The notes under the pieces were generated by a model, which saw only the letters and a program-made list of their open reading frames with translations, was not told where the DNA came from and ran no database searches. Below, piece after piece: positions 27,503 through 37,369 of a stretch of DNA of 64,000 bases. The position numbers and the translations under genes were made by a program. The DNA is from Struthio camelus (lineage: Eukaryota; Chordata; Aves; Struthioniformes; Struthionidae): the NCBI RefSeq assembly GCF_040807025.1, contig NC_090944.1:121536738-121600737 (forward strand). Reading direction: 5' to 3'. The number at the start of each line of letters is the position of its first letter. Position 1 is the stretch's first letter.

Positions 27503-28525
27503 GGCTAACTCTTCTGGGACTGAGGTGGGGAATTATTATTTTTTTTTAATGCTTATTTCTGAAATTTTAATTCAAAACTAAGTTGCTACATTCACACCCT
27601 GGATAACAAAAGGCACGGTCGCACAGACTGCTCGCTGAAGAGTCTGGGATGCCTAATATCGGAGTGCCCTTGTAATTCTGTAAGTGACAAACTTCAGTCC
27701 ATCTTTTCCCAAGTTTCCAGAAGGCAGGCTCAGATTCTCACGCACGAACAGCCTACAATCACTTCATCATCTTTCAGCAGGGCCCGGACCGTATAGTTAG
27801 AAGGCTGGTCTCTGAGTAAAGCAAGAGCACGTTTGGCAAGATCAAATACTTATCCCGGCAGTTAAAAACAAAGCAGATCGTGGGAAGCCTGAAATATCCT
27901 CAGCAGCTTGCGACCCTTAGAGGACGAGGTGCATCCTCACGGGCTGAAGGTTACACCACAAAGCCGCCACACTTTCTAACACACTTCTCCTGCGGCTTCG
28001 GGCGCAGGCGGCTGGAATCGCGTTTGCGGTGCTCCCCGAACAAATCCGTACATCCGTTTTGTCACAGATTGTGCAGAATCCAGGAGCTTCGGTTCAGGAA
28101 AAAAAAAAAAGAAAAAAGAAGAAGAAATGAACAAAACTCAAATAAAACCAAAAAAAAAAAAAACCCACTCATACACAGACACAAGAGGGAAAAACCAAAG
28201 AAGCGAAGAAAGCAGAGTTTTAGCTCGGGAGCTACCGAGAGGTGCCCGCCGGCTCTCGTCGGATGCACAATGCCGTCGTGCCACGGCTCGGACCCGCACA
28301 AACTTCCCAACCAGCAGAAGGCAGCAGCGGGCTCATAACCATTCAGCCAAACGCCCGGTTTAGCCCCCACCGACCCCGGGGGTTTCCCTCAGCTCTCCGC
28401 GCCCCGGCAGCCAAGCGCTACCGCCCGCGCACCTGGACGGCAGCGGCCCCCCGGCGGCGGCGGCAGCGCGAGGCCCCCGACGGCGCCGCCGGGGGCGGCC
28501 GGCAGCGCGGCGCCCCCCCTGCCCG

Positions 28526-28598
28526 CGGCTCGGCTCGGCTCGGCTCGGCTCGGCTCGGCCCGGCCCGGCCCCTCCCGGCCCCTCCCGGCCCCTCCCGG
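28526..28598. repeat. (CGGCT)6-(CGGCC)3-(CGGCCCCTCC)3 compound repeat
   Basis: Six perfect CGGCT units start at 28,526. Three CGGCC units follow from 28,556, then about three 10-bp CGGCCCCTCC units. The - strand carries GGGAGGGG-type runs able to form G-quadruplexes. It lies just upstream of the E-box in CpG island 1. Confidence 0.85.
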
Positions 28599-28670
28599 CG
28601 GGCGGGCGGCGCCCAGGGCGCTGCAGCGAGTGCGGCTCCGCCCTCCCCAGGCAGATGGGCAGCGCCGGCG

Positions 28671-28678
28671 TCACGTGA
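28671..28678. promoter_or_regulatory. Palindromic CACGTG E-box (TCACGTGA)
   Basis: A perfect 8-bp palindrome inside CpG island 1, of the type bound by USF and TFE/TFEB-family bHLH-zip factors. It is about 220 bp upstream of the proposed first-exon donor. Occupancy is unknown. Confidence 0.5.
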
Positions 28679-28679
28679 T

Positions 28680-28894
28680 CCCTCCTCTCCCCCCCCCTCC
28701 CCGCTCCAAGCCCGCCTCCTCGCCCCCCCCCCTCCCCGCTCCAAGCCCGCCCTGCCTGTCTCTCGGCGGCAGCCGCCCCAGCCCGGCGCCGCGGCCCCGG
28801 CAGCAGCGCCCGCCCGGCTCCGCGCCACCGCGGCGCGAGCCAGGAGCCCGCGCGCCGCCCCGCGCCGCCCCGCGGCGGCCAGGAGCCCGCGCAG
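28680..28894 (+). other. NRXN1: Probable non-coding first exon of NRXN1 (5' end not fixed)
   Basis: Within the CpG island a consensus donor, GCAG|GTGAGC, falls at 28,894/28,895. It lies about 4 kb upstream of the good acceptor at 32,874. From memory, mammalian NRXN1 alpha also has an untranslated first exon a few kb upstream of the start-codon exon, so the spacing fits. The listed start is only a placeholder, because no TATA box or clear initiator marks the transcription start. TATA-less dispersed initiation in the island is likely. Confidence 0.5.
28690..28752. repeat. 35-bp tandem duplication in the proposed NRXN1 first exon/promoter
   Basis: CCCCTCCCCGCTCCAAGCCC is present twice with a 35-bp offset (CGCTCCAAG at 28,702 and 28,737), including the C-run preceding each copy. 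Confidence 0.85.
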
Positions 28895-29030
28895 GTGAGC
28901 GGAGCGGCGCGGTGCGGCGCGGCGCGGTGTGGGGGGCGCGGCGCCGAGATGCGATGGTGGCACCGAGGTAGTAAGTTGCGGGTGGGGTGCGGTGATTTAT
29001 GGCCGAGCAGGGGGTGGTGGTGGCGCGGCG

Positions 29031-29038
29031 GTGTGCGT

Positions 29039-29074
<36 letters not shown>

Positions 29075-29085
29075 CGGGGGGGGGG
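29031..29085. repeat. (GT)n microsatellite followed by G10
   Basis: A nearly pure GT tract of about 43 bp ends in GGCGGGGGGGGGG. It lies about 140 bp into the proposed first intron. Confidence 0.9.
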
Positions 29086-30082
29086 TTCTCCTCTGTGGGA
29101 CTCGAGGAATAAAATGAATCCGCTCCCTGGTGCGAGCCGCTTTGCTTCGCCGCAGCCGCCGTGGGAATGGGTATTGCGATATTATTGTTGTTCGTTGGCG
29201 GTAGTCTGGGAGAGACTGAGGGGTCTGTGCAGGAAGTGCATTGATAATTTGGGACATCTTCTATTGTGAGCCAGAAGAAAGAGGGCACCCAGCTTCCTTT
29301 ATGTGTGTTTGAAACTGCTAGGGTTCCTGCTGATGGTATGCGTTTTTGAAGGGGCAGAAATCTTATCATAAGCTTATGAAAATAAATACATCTGCAGGGC
29401 TGTGAGGGTTGCAAAATCGATCATTCCAGCCGCTTAGGAAAGAATTTGATTCTAGAAATTACGTGGAAATGAAAGGAAAAGATTAATGATGCTGTTAAGT
29501 CTGCTTTTGAATTAGAGCGCTTCTACCTTCGGCTGCAGCAAGGTTGTTTTTCAGATCCTTTTATTTCATCCGGTAATTTGTGAACTCTCCTGGTCTTCCC
29601 CGCACCCAGAGACAATGCTGTGTATTTTATACAATAAGGATTCTGCCAAGGATTGTATATGCCAACCGACCTGGCATTTATTAAGGATTTATTGACCTAT
29701 GGGTGTCTCTCTCTCTCTTTCTCTAATTTGAAAAGGCTCAATTGGGGCACCTGTGACTAAATCATAATTTTTAAAGAATAAAATGGTTGTAGAAGGATGA
29801 GGGGAAGCATTTTAATTCAGTGGTGAGGCATGGAAGGCAAGAGCCACATTTATGTTGGTTTATATATATTTCTCAGTGCATGCATACGTATATGCATACA
29901 CATATATACATAGCTGGGAGGGATGTCTGGTACTTAAGAGCCCACTTAATATATATAGATGTTAATAAATTGTCCTCTTTTAAAAATGAAACCGTCCCTC
30001 CGCTTTGGAAATGACTAGACAAGACTGTGCTGTTTATTGACAGTGTGTGAATTACATCGGCTGTAATAAATAGGCAAGTCGA

Positions 30083-30237
30083 TTTTTTCTTCCTTTTTTC
30101 TTCTGCCTCTCTTTTTTCTTTTTTCCCCTCCCTTCCTTCTGCTTGTCCTTTTTTCTTCTTCTTCCTCTCTGCTCTTCTTCCTCTCCCTCTCCTTTCTCCC
30201 CCTTTCTTTTCTCTTTTCCTTCCCCCCCGCCCCTTGC
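30083..30237. repeat. Long polypyrimidine tract (about 150 bp)
   Basis: The + strand is C/T almost without interruption from 30,083 to about 30,230, then CpG-bearing DNA. Frames here on the - strand read as Lys/Arg/Glu runs and are composition artefacts. The tract has triplex (H-DNA) potential. Confidence 0.9.
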
Positions 30238-30248
30238 CGTTGTTGCGC

Positions 30249-30277
30249 TGTGCGTGCGTGTGTGTGTGTGTGTGTGA
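30249..30277. repeat. (GT)n microsatellite
   Basis: TGCGTGCG followed by about ten GT units, adjoining the polypyrimidine tract. It has Z-DNA potential. A second alternating purine-pyrimidine stretch (cgcacacgcgcgcacacgcg) lies at about 30,400-30,425. Confidence 0.9.
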
Positions 30278-30284
30278 GGGAGGA

Positions 30285-31530
30285 GGGCACCGCAGGCGCG
30301 GAGGCAGCGGCAGCAGGCAGGGATGCTCCGGCGCTGGGATCCCCCCAGCGCGGCGGCTCTCCGCGGACACCTGTAGGGATCGCTCTGGCGCGCGCGACGG
30401 GGCGCACACGCGCGCACACGCGCGCACCCACCCACTTCCCCGGGCACCCTCCCGTCTCCCCCACGCACACAGCCGCCCTCGCTCGCAACACACCCTCCGT
30501 CCTCCCTTTCCCCGCGCAAGGACGGCGCGCACGCAGCGCCCCCGCGCAACCTCCAGCCCCGCTGGCGTCCCCCCGGGGCGCCGCCCGCACCCCGCCCCGC
30601 CAGCGGCCAGCTCAGCGCCGCAGCGACCCACGCACAAACACACACACTCACGCCGCGATTCCCCCTCGCCCCTTCCCCGCGGCTGCTCTCCTCCCGCTGG
30701 CACCAACCCCCCGCCCCGCAACCCCCGGACCCCTCCCCCCCACGCACGCGCCCGCCCGCACTGCCAAGCCGCTTCTCGCGCCGCGGCCCCGGGCACGCGC
30801 GCCGTGTCTCACCCCCCCCCCACGCGCCCCCACCCCAAATCCGCTCCCCTCCACCCCGCTGCACGCGGGGCCCCGCGGCCGCCCGCGCCTCCCCGCCCCC
30901 GCTGCACCCACAGCGGCTCCCACGCGGGCCCGCACGTGTGCCCACCAGCTCCCACTCGTGCCCACACCCCTTTGGTGCACACTCGTGCCCGCGGCTCCCC
31001 TCGTGCCCGGGGCTCGAGCGAGGCGGGGCCGAGGGGCGGGCGGGGGCTCCCTGGCCGCAGCCAAGCAGCGGCGGCGGGGGGGGGCGGGGGGATCGGCCGT
31101 GTCCCCCCGGGGCAGGGCCTTCCTCCCCCGCCTCCTCCTCCTCCGCCGCCGCCGCCGCCCCGCGGGCCGTTTCGGAGCTGTTTCGGGTGCTGAAGCCCGG
31201 CCCGGTGCGCGCGGCGCGGCGGGGCTGCAAATGAGCATCGCCCTTGGCTGCAATTAAAAAAAAAAAAAAAAGAAAAAAAGGAAATTAAAAAAGAAAACCA
31301 AACCAAACGGCGTTAATTAGGTGCCGCGCAGCTCTGTCGGGAAAGAGCAGGCGGCGGCTGTCCCGCTCCTGCGACGGGCCCTCCCGGGGCATTTTGGGCA
31401 GGAGCTGTCGGAAATCCCTCGCCTGGTGCCGGCATTTGCAAGAGGGGGCTCCTGCTGCGGACGAGCAGGGAGCAGGGCAAGGCTCGGGGGCCCCTGCCTG
31501 CCCGGCGATGCCCACTGTTAGGCACCGCGC
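30285..31530. promoter_or_regulatory. CpG island 2, within the proposed first intron
   Basis: This GC-rich block carries CpG-rich CACACG/CGCG tracts, G-runs with quadruplex potential at about 31,025-31,046 and 31,074-31,091, and a (CCT)n(CCG)n run at about 31,131-31,158. A run of A-rich sequence (31,255-31,300) interrupts it. It may be an alternative promoter or an extension of the NRXN1 promoter domain. No splice donor or protein is identified. Confidence 0.45.
31131..31158. repeat. (CCT)n(CCG)n trinucleotide run
   Basis: About four CCT units followed by about five CCG units in CpG island 2. It is short compared with pathogenic expansions known elsewhere. Confidence 0.85.
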
Positions 31531-31770
31531 ACCACCTTTTCTGCTTGTGAAGTCTGGGGTTTCTCCTTGCCTCCCTTTTGTTGCTCTTGCCTGTGAAAAA
31601 TAATAAAAATAAACGTGTTGACATGTAGAGGGATGAAATTAAACATAAAGAGAGAGTAGGAGGTGACTTAGCGGCTCTGAATGTGTCAGGTGCAGGCCGC
31701 TGAGGTGTGTGCCTGCTTTAAAGCAGGTTTCACCCTAGCAGGCTCGTCCCTGCCGCCTCTCCCACCCCCC

Positions 31771-31800
31771 CACACGCACACGCACACACGCACACGCACC
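31771..31800. repeat. CACACG microsatellite
   Basis: Alternating CACACG/CACA units after a C-run. Confidence 0.85.
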
Positions 31801-32965
31801 CAGCAAAGGGCCTGGCAGCAGCTTTGGACGTGATATTCTGCCTACCTAAGTGCTGCTGGCTAGCAGGCGGGAGGGAGGTGAAGGGGAAGCAACGGGTGAG
31901 GGAGGTGTCAGATCTTCTCCTCCGTCAGGAGTGAGCCGCTAATCCACACCTTCCAGAAAAGGTATGAGGACCAAGGGGGAGAAGAAGAGAGAGGGGCACC
32001 CTTAAGCTGTGCTGAAACGCTTTGGAAGCAGAGAGGAACAGAGTGAACTGTGGCATATATATATTTTCTTCAAATGGGGAGTTGGTCCTCTTAAATAAGG
32101 GAAACTTGAGTGTACGTACATGCAATACTGCACCACATTTCAGAGGACTAACACCTGGCATCAGCTGATCTGCGTTGTGAATAATATCAGCATCAGAGCT
32201 GACTTGAATTGGATTTTCCCAGCCGTAACAGAGAATTTCAGCAGCAAAAGGAACCAGGTGGCAGAGGAAAAAACAGTTTGAAATTTTCGAAAAGAAACCA
32301 TTTCTAAGAAACCACTGCAGTTCTCCCTCCCCCACGAAAGTAAGCCACTAGGTATGCCATGTCTACGCTAAGCCTGCCGGTCCTTGCTGGGAGCTCAGTC
32401 TACTTTATATGTTTTTTAGCTGTATTAGAAAGAACTAGAACCAGGCTTAGTAGCATCATCTGCATTAACAGGACCCCATAGTTTCACTGGCACTGATATT
32501 TCCATAAATAAGATAAAATAAAGTGCAGAAGGAACAACATCTCTTCAGGGCCCTTTTCTTTTTTACATCAGTGATATAATAATAAAATATGCTACTAAAA
32601 TATTTGAAAGTTTTGGGAGGGTAAGTAGTTTACGTATAGATTATACCATAAAAATGTACTCTAGTGCAAGCATATAGGTTAAGACTTAAGTTTAGCACTG
32701 CAAGATATGATGATTTCTCAGCATTTACATTACATTACAGCAGCAGTTTATTTGCCTAACGCCGAACTACAGTTCAAACGAAAAATTACCCATAAATGTA
32801 GGCTCTCGATCAGTTTTATGCTTTGACTTGTTACTAGTTGTGATGCCTTATTATTTTGTCTCAATTCCTTGCAGATTAAAAACCCAAACAATACGGGAAA
32901 TCCAACCGCCGGATCTTAGTTCTGGCCTTTTGCAAGCAAACAGAAGAGGGGCTGTCAGGCTCTGC

Positions 32966-32992
32966 ATGTCAAGTAGCCACTCGGCTGTTTGA
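32966..32992 (+). other. Eight-codon upstream ORF in the proposed 5' UTR
   Basis: ATG at 32,966 opens an eight-codon frame (MSSSHSAV) ended by TGA at 32,990-32,992. The start context is weak (C at -1, T at +4). It is the first ATG after the proposed exon start. Confidence 0.3.
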
Positions 32993-33083
32993 CAGCTTCT
33001 GGGTTTCAACCCCATTGGGATTGAGGCAGCTCAGGAAACCGTGAGCGATGAGTCCTGTCGTCTGCTGACGCTGCTCTAGCACC

Positions 33084-33101
33084 ATGGCAGGCCGTCCATG
33101 A
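33084..33101 (+). other. Five-codon upstream ORF with a strong Kozak start
   Basis: CACCATGG at 33,080-33,087 opens a frame reading MAGRP and then TGA. The stop overlaps a second ATG (33,098) that opens a two-codon frame. It lies about 530 nt before the NRXN1 start codon. It acts as an uORF only if the transcript includes this part of the proposed 5' UTR. Confidence 0.4.
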
Positions 33102-33184
33102 GCTGACAGGAGGATCTGTCCTAGGAAGGCAGCGCTGGGATCCGTAATTGGCTTCCTGGGAAACTACAGCTGGTGGCTGGGATG

Positions 33185-34850
33185 TAAAACAGGAGCGCGC
33201 GCACACGCCCGCCCGCCCGCTCGCACTGGGATATCGCTACGGTCTTGCTGAGCTGGTGGAGCCGCTTGGAGAAGAGTTTGGTCCCCTTAATGTTTGTTTT
33301 CCTCCCGCCTTGGTAATGTGGGCTTTTGGCCAAATTTCTGCTGACTCACCCGCCGCCAGACACCTTTCGCCAGTCCCGGCTGACCAGTGAATACATCTGC
33401 CGGCGCCTCCACGCGTGCCCACCCGGCCCCTTTGCCCCGGGGAGGCCCCCGCGACGCCCCCAGCGCCCGGGGCGGGGGCAGGCGGCTCTTTAGCCTCCCA
33501 GCCAGGCAGCAGCAGCAGCGCGGGCACGGGCGGCGCCCGGCAAGATTTTACCCTGTCCGCCCCCGGAGCCCCCGCGCCGCCCCCCGCCGGCCCTGCCGCC
33601 CCGCTCGCCCGCCCCCGGCCGCGCAGGATGGGGGCGGCGCTGGTGCGGCGCGGGGGCTGCCTGCTGCTGTGGCTGGCCCTGCTGCTGGGCTGCTGGGCCG
33701 AGCTGGGCAGCGGGCTGGAGTTCCCGGGGGCCGAGGGCCAGTGGACCCGTTTCCCCAAGTGGAACGCCTGCTGCGAGAGCGAGATGAGCTTCAACATGAA
33801 GACGCGCAGCTCCAGCGGCCTGGTGCTCTACTTCGACGACGAGGGCTTCTGCGACTTCCTGGAGCTCATCCTCACCCAGGGCGGGCGGCTGCAGCTCAGC
33901 TTCTCCATCTTCTGCGCCGAGCCGGCCACGCTGCTGTCCGACACGCCGGTGAACGACAACCGCTGGCACGCCGTGGTCATCCGCCGCCATTTCAAGAACA
34001 CGACGCTCATCATCGACCAGGCCGAGGCCAAGTGGGTGGAGGTGAAGTCCAAGCGGCGGGACATGACTGTGTTCAGCGGCCTCTTCCTAGGCGGGCTCCC
34101 GCCGGAGCTGCGGTCGGCCACGCTAAAGCTGACGCTGTCCTCCGTGAAGGACCGGGAGCCCTTCAAGGGCTGGATAACGGACGTCAGAGTCAACTACACG
34201 CAGGCGTCACCCGTGGAGAGCCAGGAGGTGCGGCTGGACGACGAGCAGAGCCGCCTGTGCGCCCGGGAGGACGTCTGCCTCAACGGGGGCGTCTGCTCGG
34301 TGCTCAACGACCAGGCCGTCTGCGACTGCTCCCAGACGGGCTTTCGGGGCAAGGACTGCAGCGAAGGTAAGGCGCCATTCCCGCTCGCCCTCCCGCTCCC
34401 CGGCTTCGCGGCGGAGGGGCGGGCGGCGGGCGGCAGCTGCACGGAGTTTCATCCGTCGGAGTGAATTTCTCCCCTCGGCCCGTGCCTCCCTTCCCCTGCC
34501 CTCCCGCCTCGTCCCCGCTGCCCCGTTACGCCCCGGCCCCCGCGCCGCCGTCCCCGAGCTTCTCCGCGTCAGAGCAGGGCTCTCCGTGAGGCTGGCAGGG
34601 AGGAGGAGGAGGATGTCGGTGGGCGCTTCGGGGTTGTCCTGGCAGCGGCGGCGAGAGGGGCCGGCGGCCAGGGCCTTGCCCGGCGAGGCGGGCGGGGGGC
34701 CGGCGGAGGCTAGCGAGCGGGCGGCGGCAATTAATTTGGGCGAGAAGGGGAAGCGACGCCGGGAAAAATTCAACTGGGCGGAGCGCGAAGACGATGTGGG
34801 TTCACTTTCGTAGGGCAGGGCGGACCCAGCGTCCGCCCGGTGTTGGTACT
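33185..34850. promoter_or_regulatory. NRXN1: CpG island 3, covering the NRXN1 first coding exon
   Basis: Very high GC and CpG density runs from the 5' UTR through the coding exon and into the first 450 bases of the next intron. It then falls abruptly to AT-rich DNA. Islands over the first coding exon are common at neurodevelopmental genes. Promoter activity is inferred only. Confidence 0.6.
33628..34366 (+). CDS. NRXN1: Neurexin-1 alpha, first coding exon (signal peptide, LNS1, EGF-A), partial gene
   Basis: Neurexin-1 alpha is a presynaptic single-pass adhesion receptor that binds postsynaptic neuroligins, LRRTMs and other partners. This exon gives 246 codons plus one base. Residues 1-29 are a signal peptide (two Arg, then a Leu-rich core, ending near GSG). 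Residues 30-205 or so form the LNS1 domain, starting [13 protein letters not shown]. Two N-glycosylation sequons lie in it, N124 (NTT) and N189 (NYT). Residues 211-244 form an EGF-like domain with all six cysteines (C211, C217, C223, C232, C234, C244). The start ATG has A at -3 and G at +4, and the frame is closed upstream by TGA at 33,388 with no ATG between. The exon ends at AAG|GTAAGG, phase 1. From memory the sequence matches NRXN1 far better than NRXN2 or NRXN3. Third codon positions are almost all G/C, unlike the AT-rich flanks. The later exons are outside the window. Confidence 0.97.
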
Positions 34851-36196
34851 TGCCTCGGTTACATCGCTGAAATCAAGCCCGGGACTTATTTGTGAATTCC
34901 TTCGTTGCTGCTGGGGAGGAGGGGGGATTAAACGGAGGATTATGGTGTGACACAAACGTGAACGATGCTGCTTTGCGATGTATTCAGCGATTTACAATGC
35001 CCGTCATGCGGGCAGAATATAAAAGGGAAAAGGGGAAGTATATACTCCAAGACCGCAAGATTGCCGAACAGTTACACCAAGGAAGAGAGAGTTCAGAGAA
35101 ACAGCGGTTTCCTGAATCCCATCTGCAGATAAATCGCTGAGTAAAATGTGATTCATATTCAGTCCCCCTTGTTCTTGGCGATCGGAAGGAGCGCGAGCAG
35201 TTACTTTGCAGATGCATGCAGGACCCTTTTTTATTGTTTTGCTGGTAAACGTGCCCCTGCTTGCAGCTACTTCAGCGCAGAAGCGCACGTATGTTGTGTG
35301 CCTAGAGCAGAATTTAAAGGTATACGAACGAACGAAGACAAAATATATCAAGGAAATTATAATCTTGAGACCAAAGAAAATTGAGACCAGAGACGTAAGC
35401 GTAAGATGTAAAGGATGTAGATATAAAAAAGGTGATACGTAGGCCAAATGAATGTCCTCACTGAGTGGCTGCATGGTATTTATGGCTGAATAATTTGCCT
35501 TTCTCATTTCTATCCAATTTCACTCGCTGTAAAAAAAAAAAACATCATTTGTGACTGTGCTTTATTATGTAACACCTTCTGTCCTTAGTGTCAATACTCA
35601 AATGCTACAGTCATTCTGCATCCTGTTTACTTTATCAGCCGTTTATCTTTCATCTGCCATTTGTTAAAAAAATCAAACCTTTTACATTTTAAAATATGCT
35701 TTTAATAAAGAGAGAGCAAATGGTAGTTTCAGAAAATAATAAACTTATCCCTTCAATAGCACGCAGTCCAAGAAACTGTAAAATGAAATATCTTAGGTAC
35801 TAGCCTAAGGTCATATTTATTTATTATTTGAATGTAAAATTTCAGTATGTGGCACTACATAATATATAGGTGTGTGTAAAATACTGAGTTGTCTTAACAT
35901 CTTTGAGTTAGGCCCTATTATAAACCAAAAAGAGAATTAAGAGTTGTAGCAGTTGGTTAAAGCAACAGTGGTCATTTATACATTATGATGCATTAATATA
36001 TACTGTACATTAAATCATAATTTATTTATTTAAAGTGATTTTTGAATGCATAATATTTATATGAAATAGTTTATATAATAGCATGTAAAATGAAGAGGAG
36101 GAGGAAATCTTATCTTTAAATAACAGAATTAATAAGATTAATAACTATTTTTGAGCAACACATGTTTGAATGTTAGTGAAATTATATCTTTTACAT

Positions 36197-36234
36197 ATGA
36201 TATATACACACATACACACACATATAAATATAAT
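36197..36234. repeat. TA/CA dinucleotide microsatellite
   Basis: Alternating atatatacacacatacacacac passing to ataaatata. Confidence 0.8.
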
Positions 36235-37082
36235 TTCAGTTAGAACTCATAAGAAGATGACGTACAAAATAATATTTAGAATCCCCCAAATGAGGGTAAA
36301 ATCTAGGCTTCATTCAAACACCATGAAGAAGCCTTATAAAATAAAAGCAAGACATATAGTTTTAGTATACCTTTTCAAAAAAGAATCATAAAATATTCAG
36401 ATTCTGGTTTCATTAGACATAGAAGGCAACATTTCCACTGATCGCAATATAATGGAACTAGGGCTGCAGTTTATATTTGTTGATTGAGAAAAGGTAATAA
36501 CTGAAAGTCAGATCAGTCAGGTTTTGATGAAAGGATTAGTAGCTACTCGTACGTGCTACAAAGATGTTAAACTAGTTTGTAAATCACGATTCAATCTTCT
36601 AAGAAATAGAAAAGGCAAAAGGACAAGTACAACTAATATGTCTGCCAGGAAATAAACCCTGGCTATTGATATTTAATTCTTTATAGTAAACTTGGAAATT
36701 ATGCTGTTAAGTTTTGATCTTTTGTTCCTGGAAGATGTAAATTCCCCACTAAAATTCACTGGGAGTTTGCCATTCCTGAAAAAAAGAGGATCAGGGTCTT
36801 GGAGTGCAATGAGCTGGGGAGGTCTTTTGAGTTTTCAGGCTTTGTCTTGTTTTGCGTTTTGGCTAGAAAGGGTTTAGATGTGAAAAAACCCCAAACTTTA
36901 CGTTTTTATCTCAAATTGTGTCCAGATGATACTTTTTTTTCCCTTTTAAGTGAAAAGTAGTCATTAAATTCTATTTTCCTTGGAGATTTTTTTTTTTTGC
37001 TTTTGTTTGGATTTGGTGTTCTTCTGCCTCTCTACAATTTGACAGAGCACAGAGTTGCATAATATGATGAGGACATTAAAAA

Positions 37083-37102
37083 GCAATAATAATAATAATA
37101 AT
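37083..37102. repeat. (AAT)n microsatellite
   Basis: About six AAT units. Confidence 0.85.
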
Positions 37103-37369
37103 GACATTTCCAAAATTTTCTATCCTGATTTGCCCATTTGAGACATTATAAATAACTGATTTAAAGAATCACTGTTTTAAGCCTTATGATGCAGTTTTTC
37201 ACAGCATTTGTTTTATTTTCAGGAAAAAAAATTCTCAGATTTGCACCTGTGAAAATCTCTTTAATTTTTCCTGAAGAAAAGATTTCTTATACGACTAAAA
37301 TTTCCCCAAGTGTTACTTTGAAAAATCCATAGTAATATAAGTTATTCCCAGTAGGCTTAAATCTCCTTG

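Larger units (their letters stand above)
13330..27950. other. AT-rich upstream flank without a supported gene, part 2
   Basis: AT-rich non-coding DNA between the isolated GC island and the NRXN1 promoter. The longest frames (17,554-17,910, 21,735-22,184 and 26,165-26,611, all +) are within what chance gives in AT-rich DNA, and the latter two are driven by pyrimidine runs. The only clear structures are an inverted repeat at 22.54-22.64 kb, C/A homopolymers at 26.36 kb and A/TA runs at 27.48 kb. Confidence 0.65.
28230..29000. promoter_or_regulatory. NRXN1: CpG island 1, probable NRXN1 alpha promoter
   Basis: This is a dense GC- and CpG-rich block with no TATA box. It contains (CGGCT)n and CGGCCCCTCC repeats, many GC boxes, a palindromic TCACGTGA E-box at 28,671-28,678 and a 35-bp tandem duplication at about 28.70-28.75 kb. 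It ends with the proposed first-exon donor. A bidirectional promoter is possible, but no antisense gene is recognised. Confidence 0.7.
28895..32874 (+). other. NRXN1: NRXN1 intron between the non-coding first exon and the start-codon exon (proposed)
   Basis: The interval is bounded by GTGAGC and TTGCAG. It contains a (GT)n tract, an AT-rich middle (29.3-30.08 kb), a long polypyrimidine tract, a second GC island (30.29-31.53 kb) and an AT-rich 3' third. No coding exon is recognised. Long frames on both strands at 30.05-31.3 kb are Pro/Arg/Ala/Gly-rich readings of GC-rich low-complexity DNA and do not resemble a protein. Confidence 0.5.
32875..33627 (+). other. NRXN1: NRXN1 5' UTR part of the start-codon exon (proposed)
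   Basis: A strong 3' splice site precedes this segment: a pyrimidine-rich stretch (ttattttgtctcaattcctt) followed by gcag at 32,871-32,874. If it is used, the exon begins at 32,875 and has about 750 nt of 5' UTR before the ATG. The segment is moderately GC-rich and becomes a CpG island from about 33,185. It contains several upstream ATGs with short frames, including one in an ideal Kozak context. The splice site is inferred. A start from a promoter inside this island, without splicing, is an alternative. Confidence 0.6.

Noticed and set aside
28242-29414. Long frames (181-247 codons) in CpG island 1
   Set aside because: GC-rich DNA lacks stop codons, and the proteins are low-complexity shadows on both strands.
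30052-31257. Very long frames on both strands (up to 392 codons)
   Set aside because: They are Pro/Arg/Ala/Gly- or Lys/Glu-rich readings of CpG island and polypyrimidine DNA, open in several frames at once.
33415-33627. In-frame N-terminal extension of the NRXN1 frame
   Set aside because: It would need a GTG start, and there is no ATG between the TGA at 33,388 and the ATG at 33,628. The signal peptide begins right after the latter.
33628-34366. NRXN2 or NRXN3 instead of NRXN1
   Set aside because: The [16 protein letters not shown] start, the CCESEMSF motif and the [16 protein letters not shown] stretch are those of NRXN1. The other two paralogs differ at these places (recalled).
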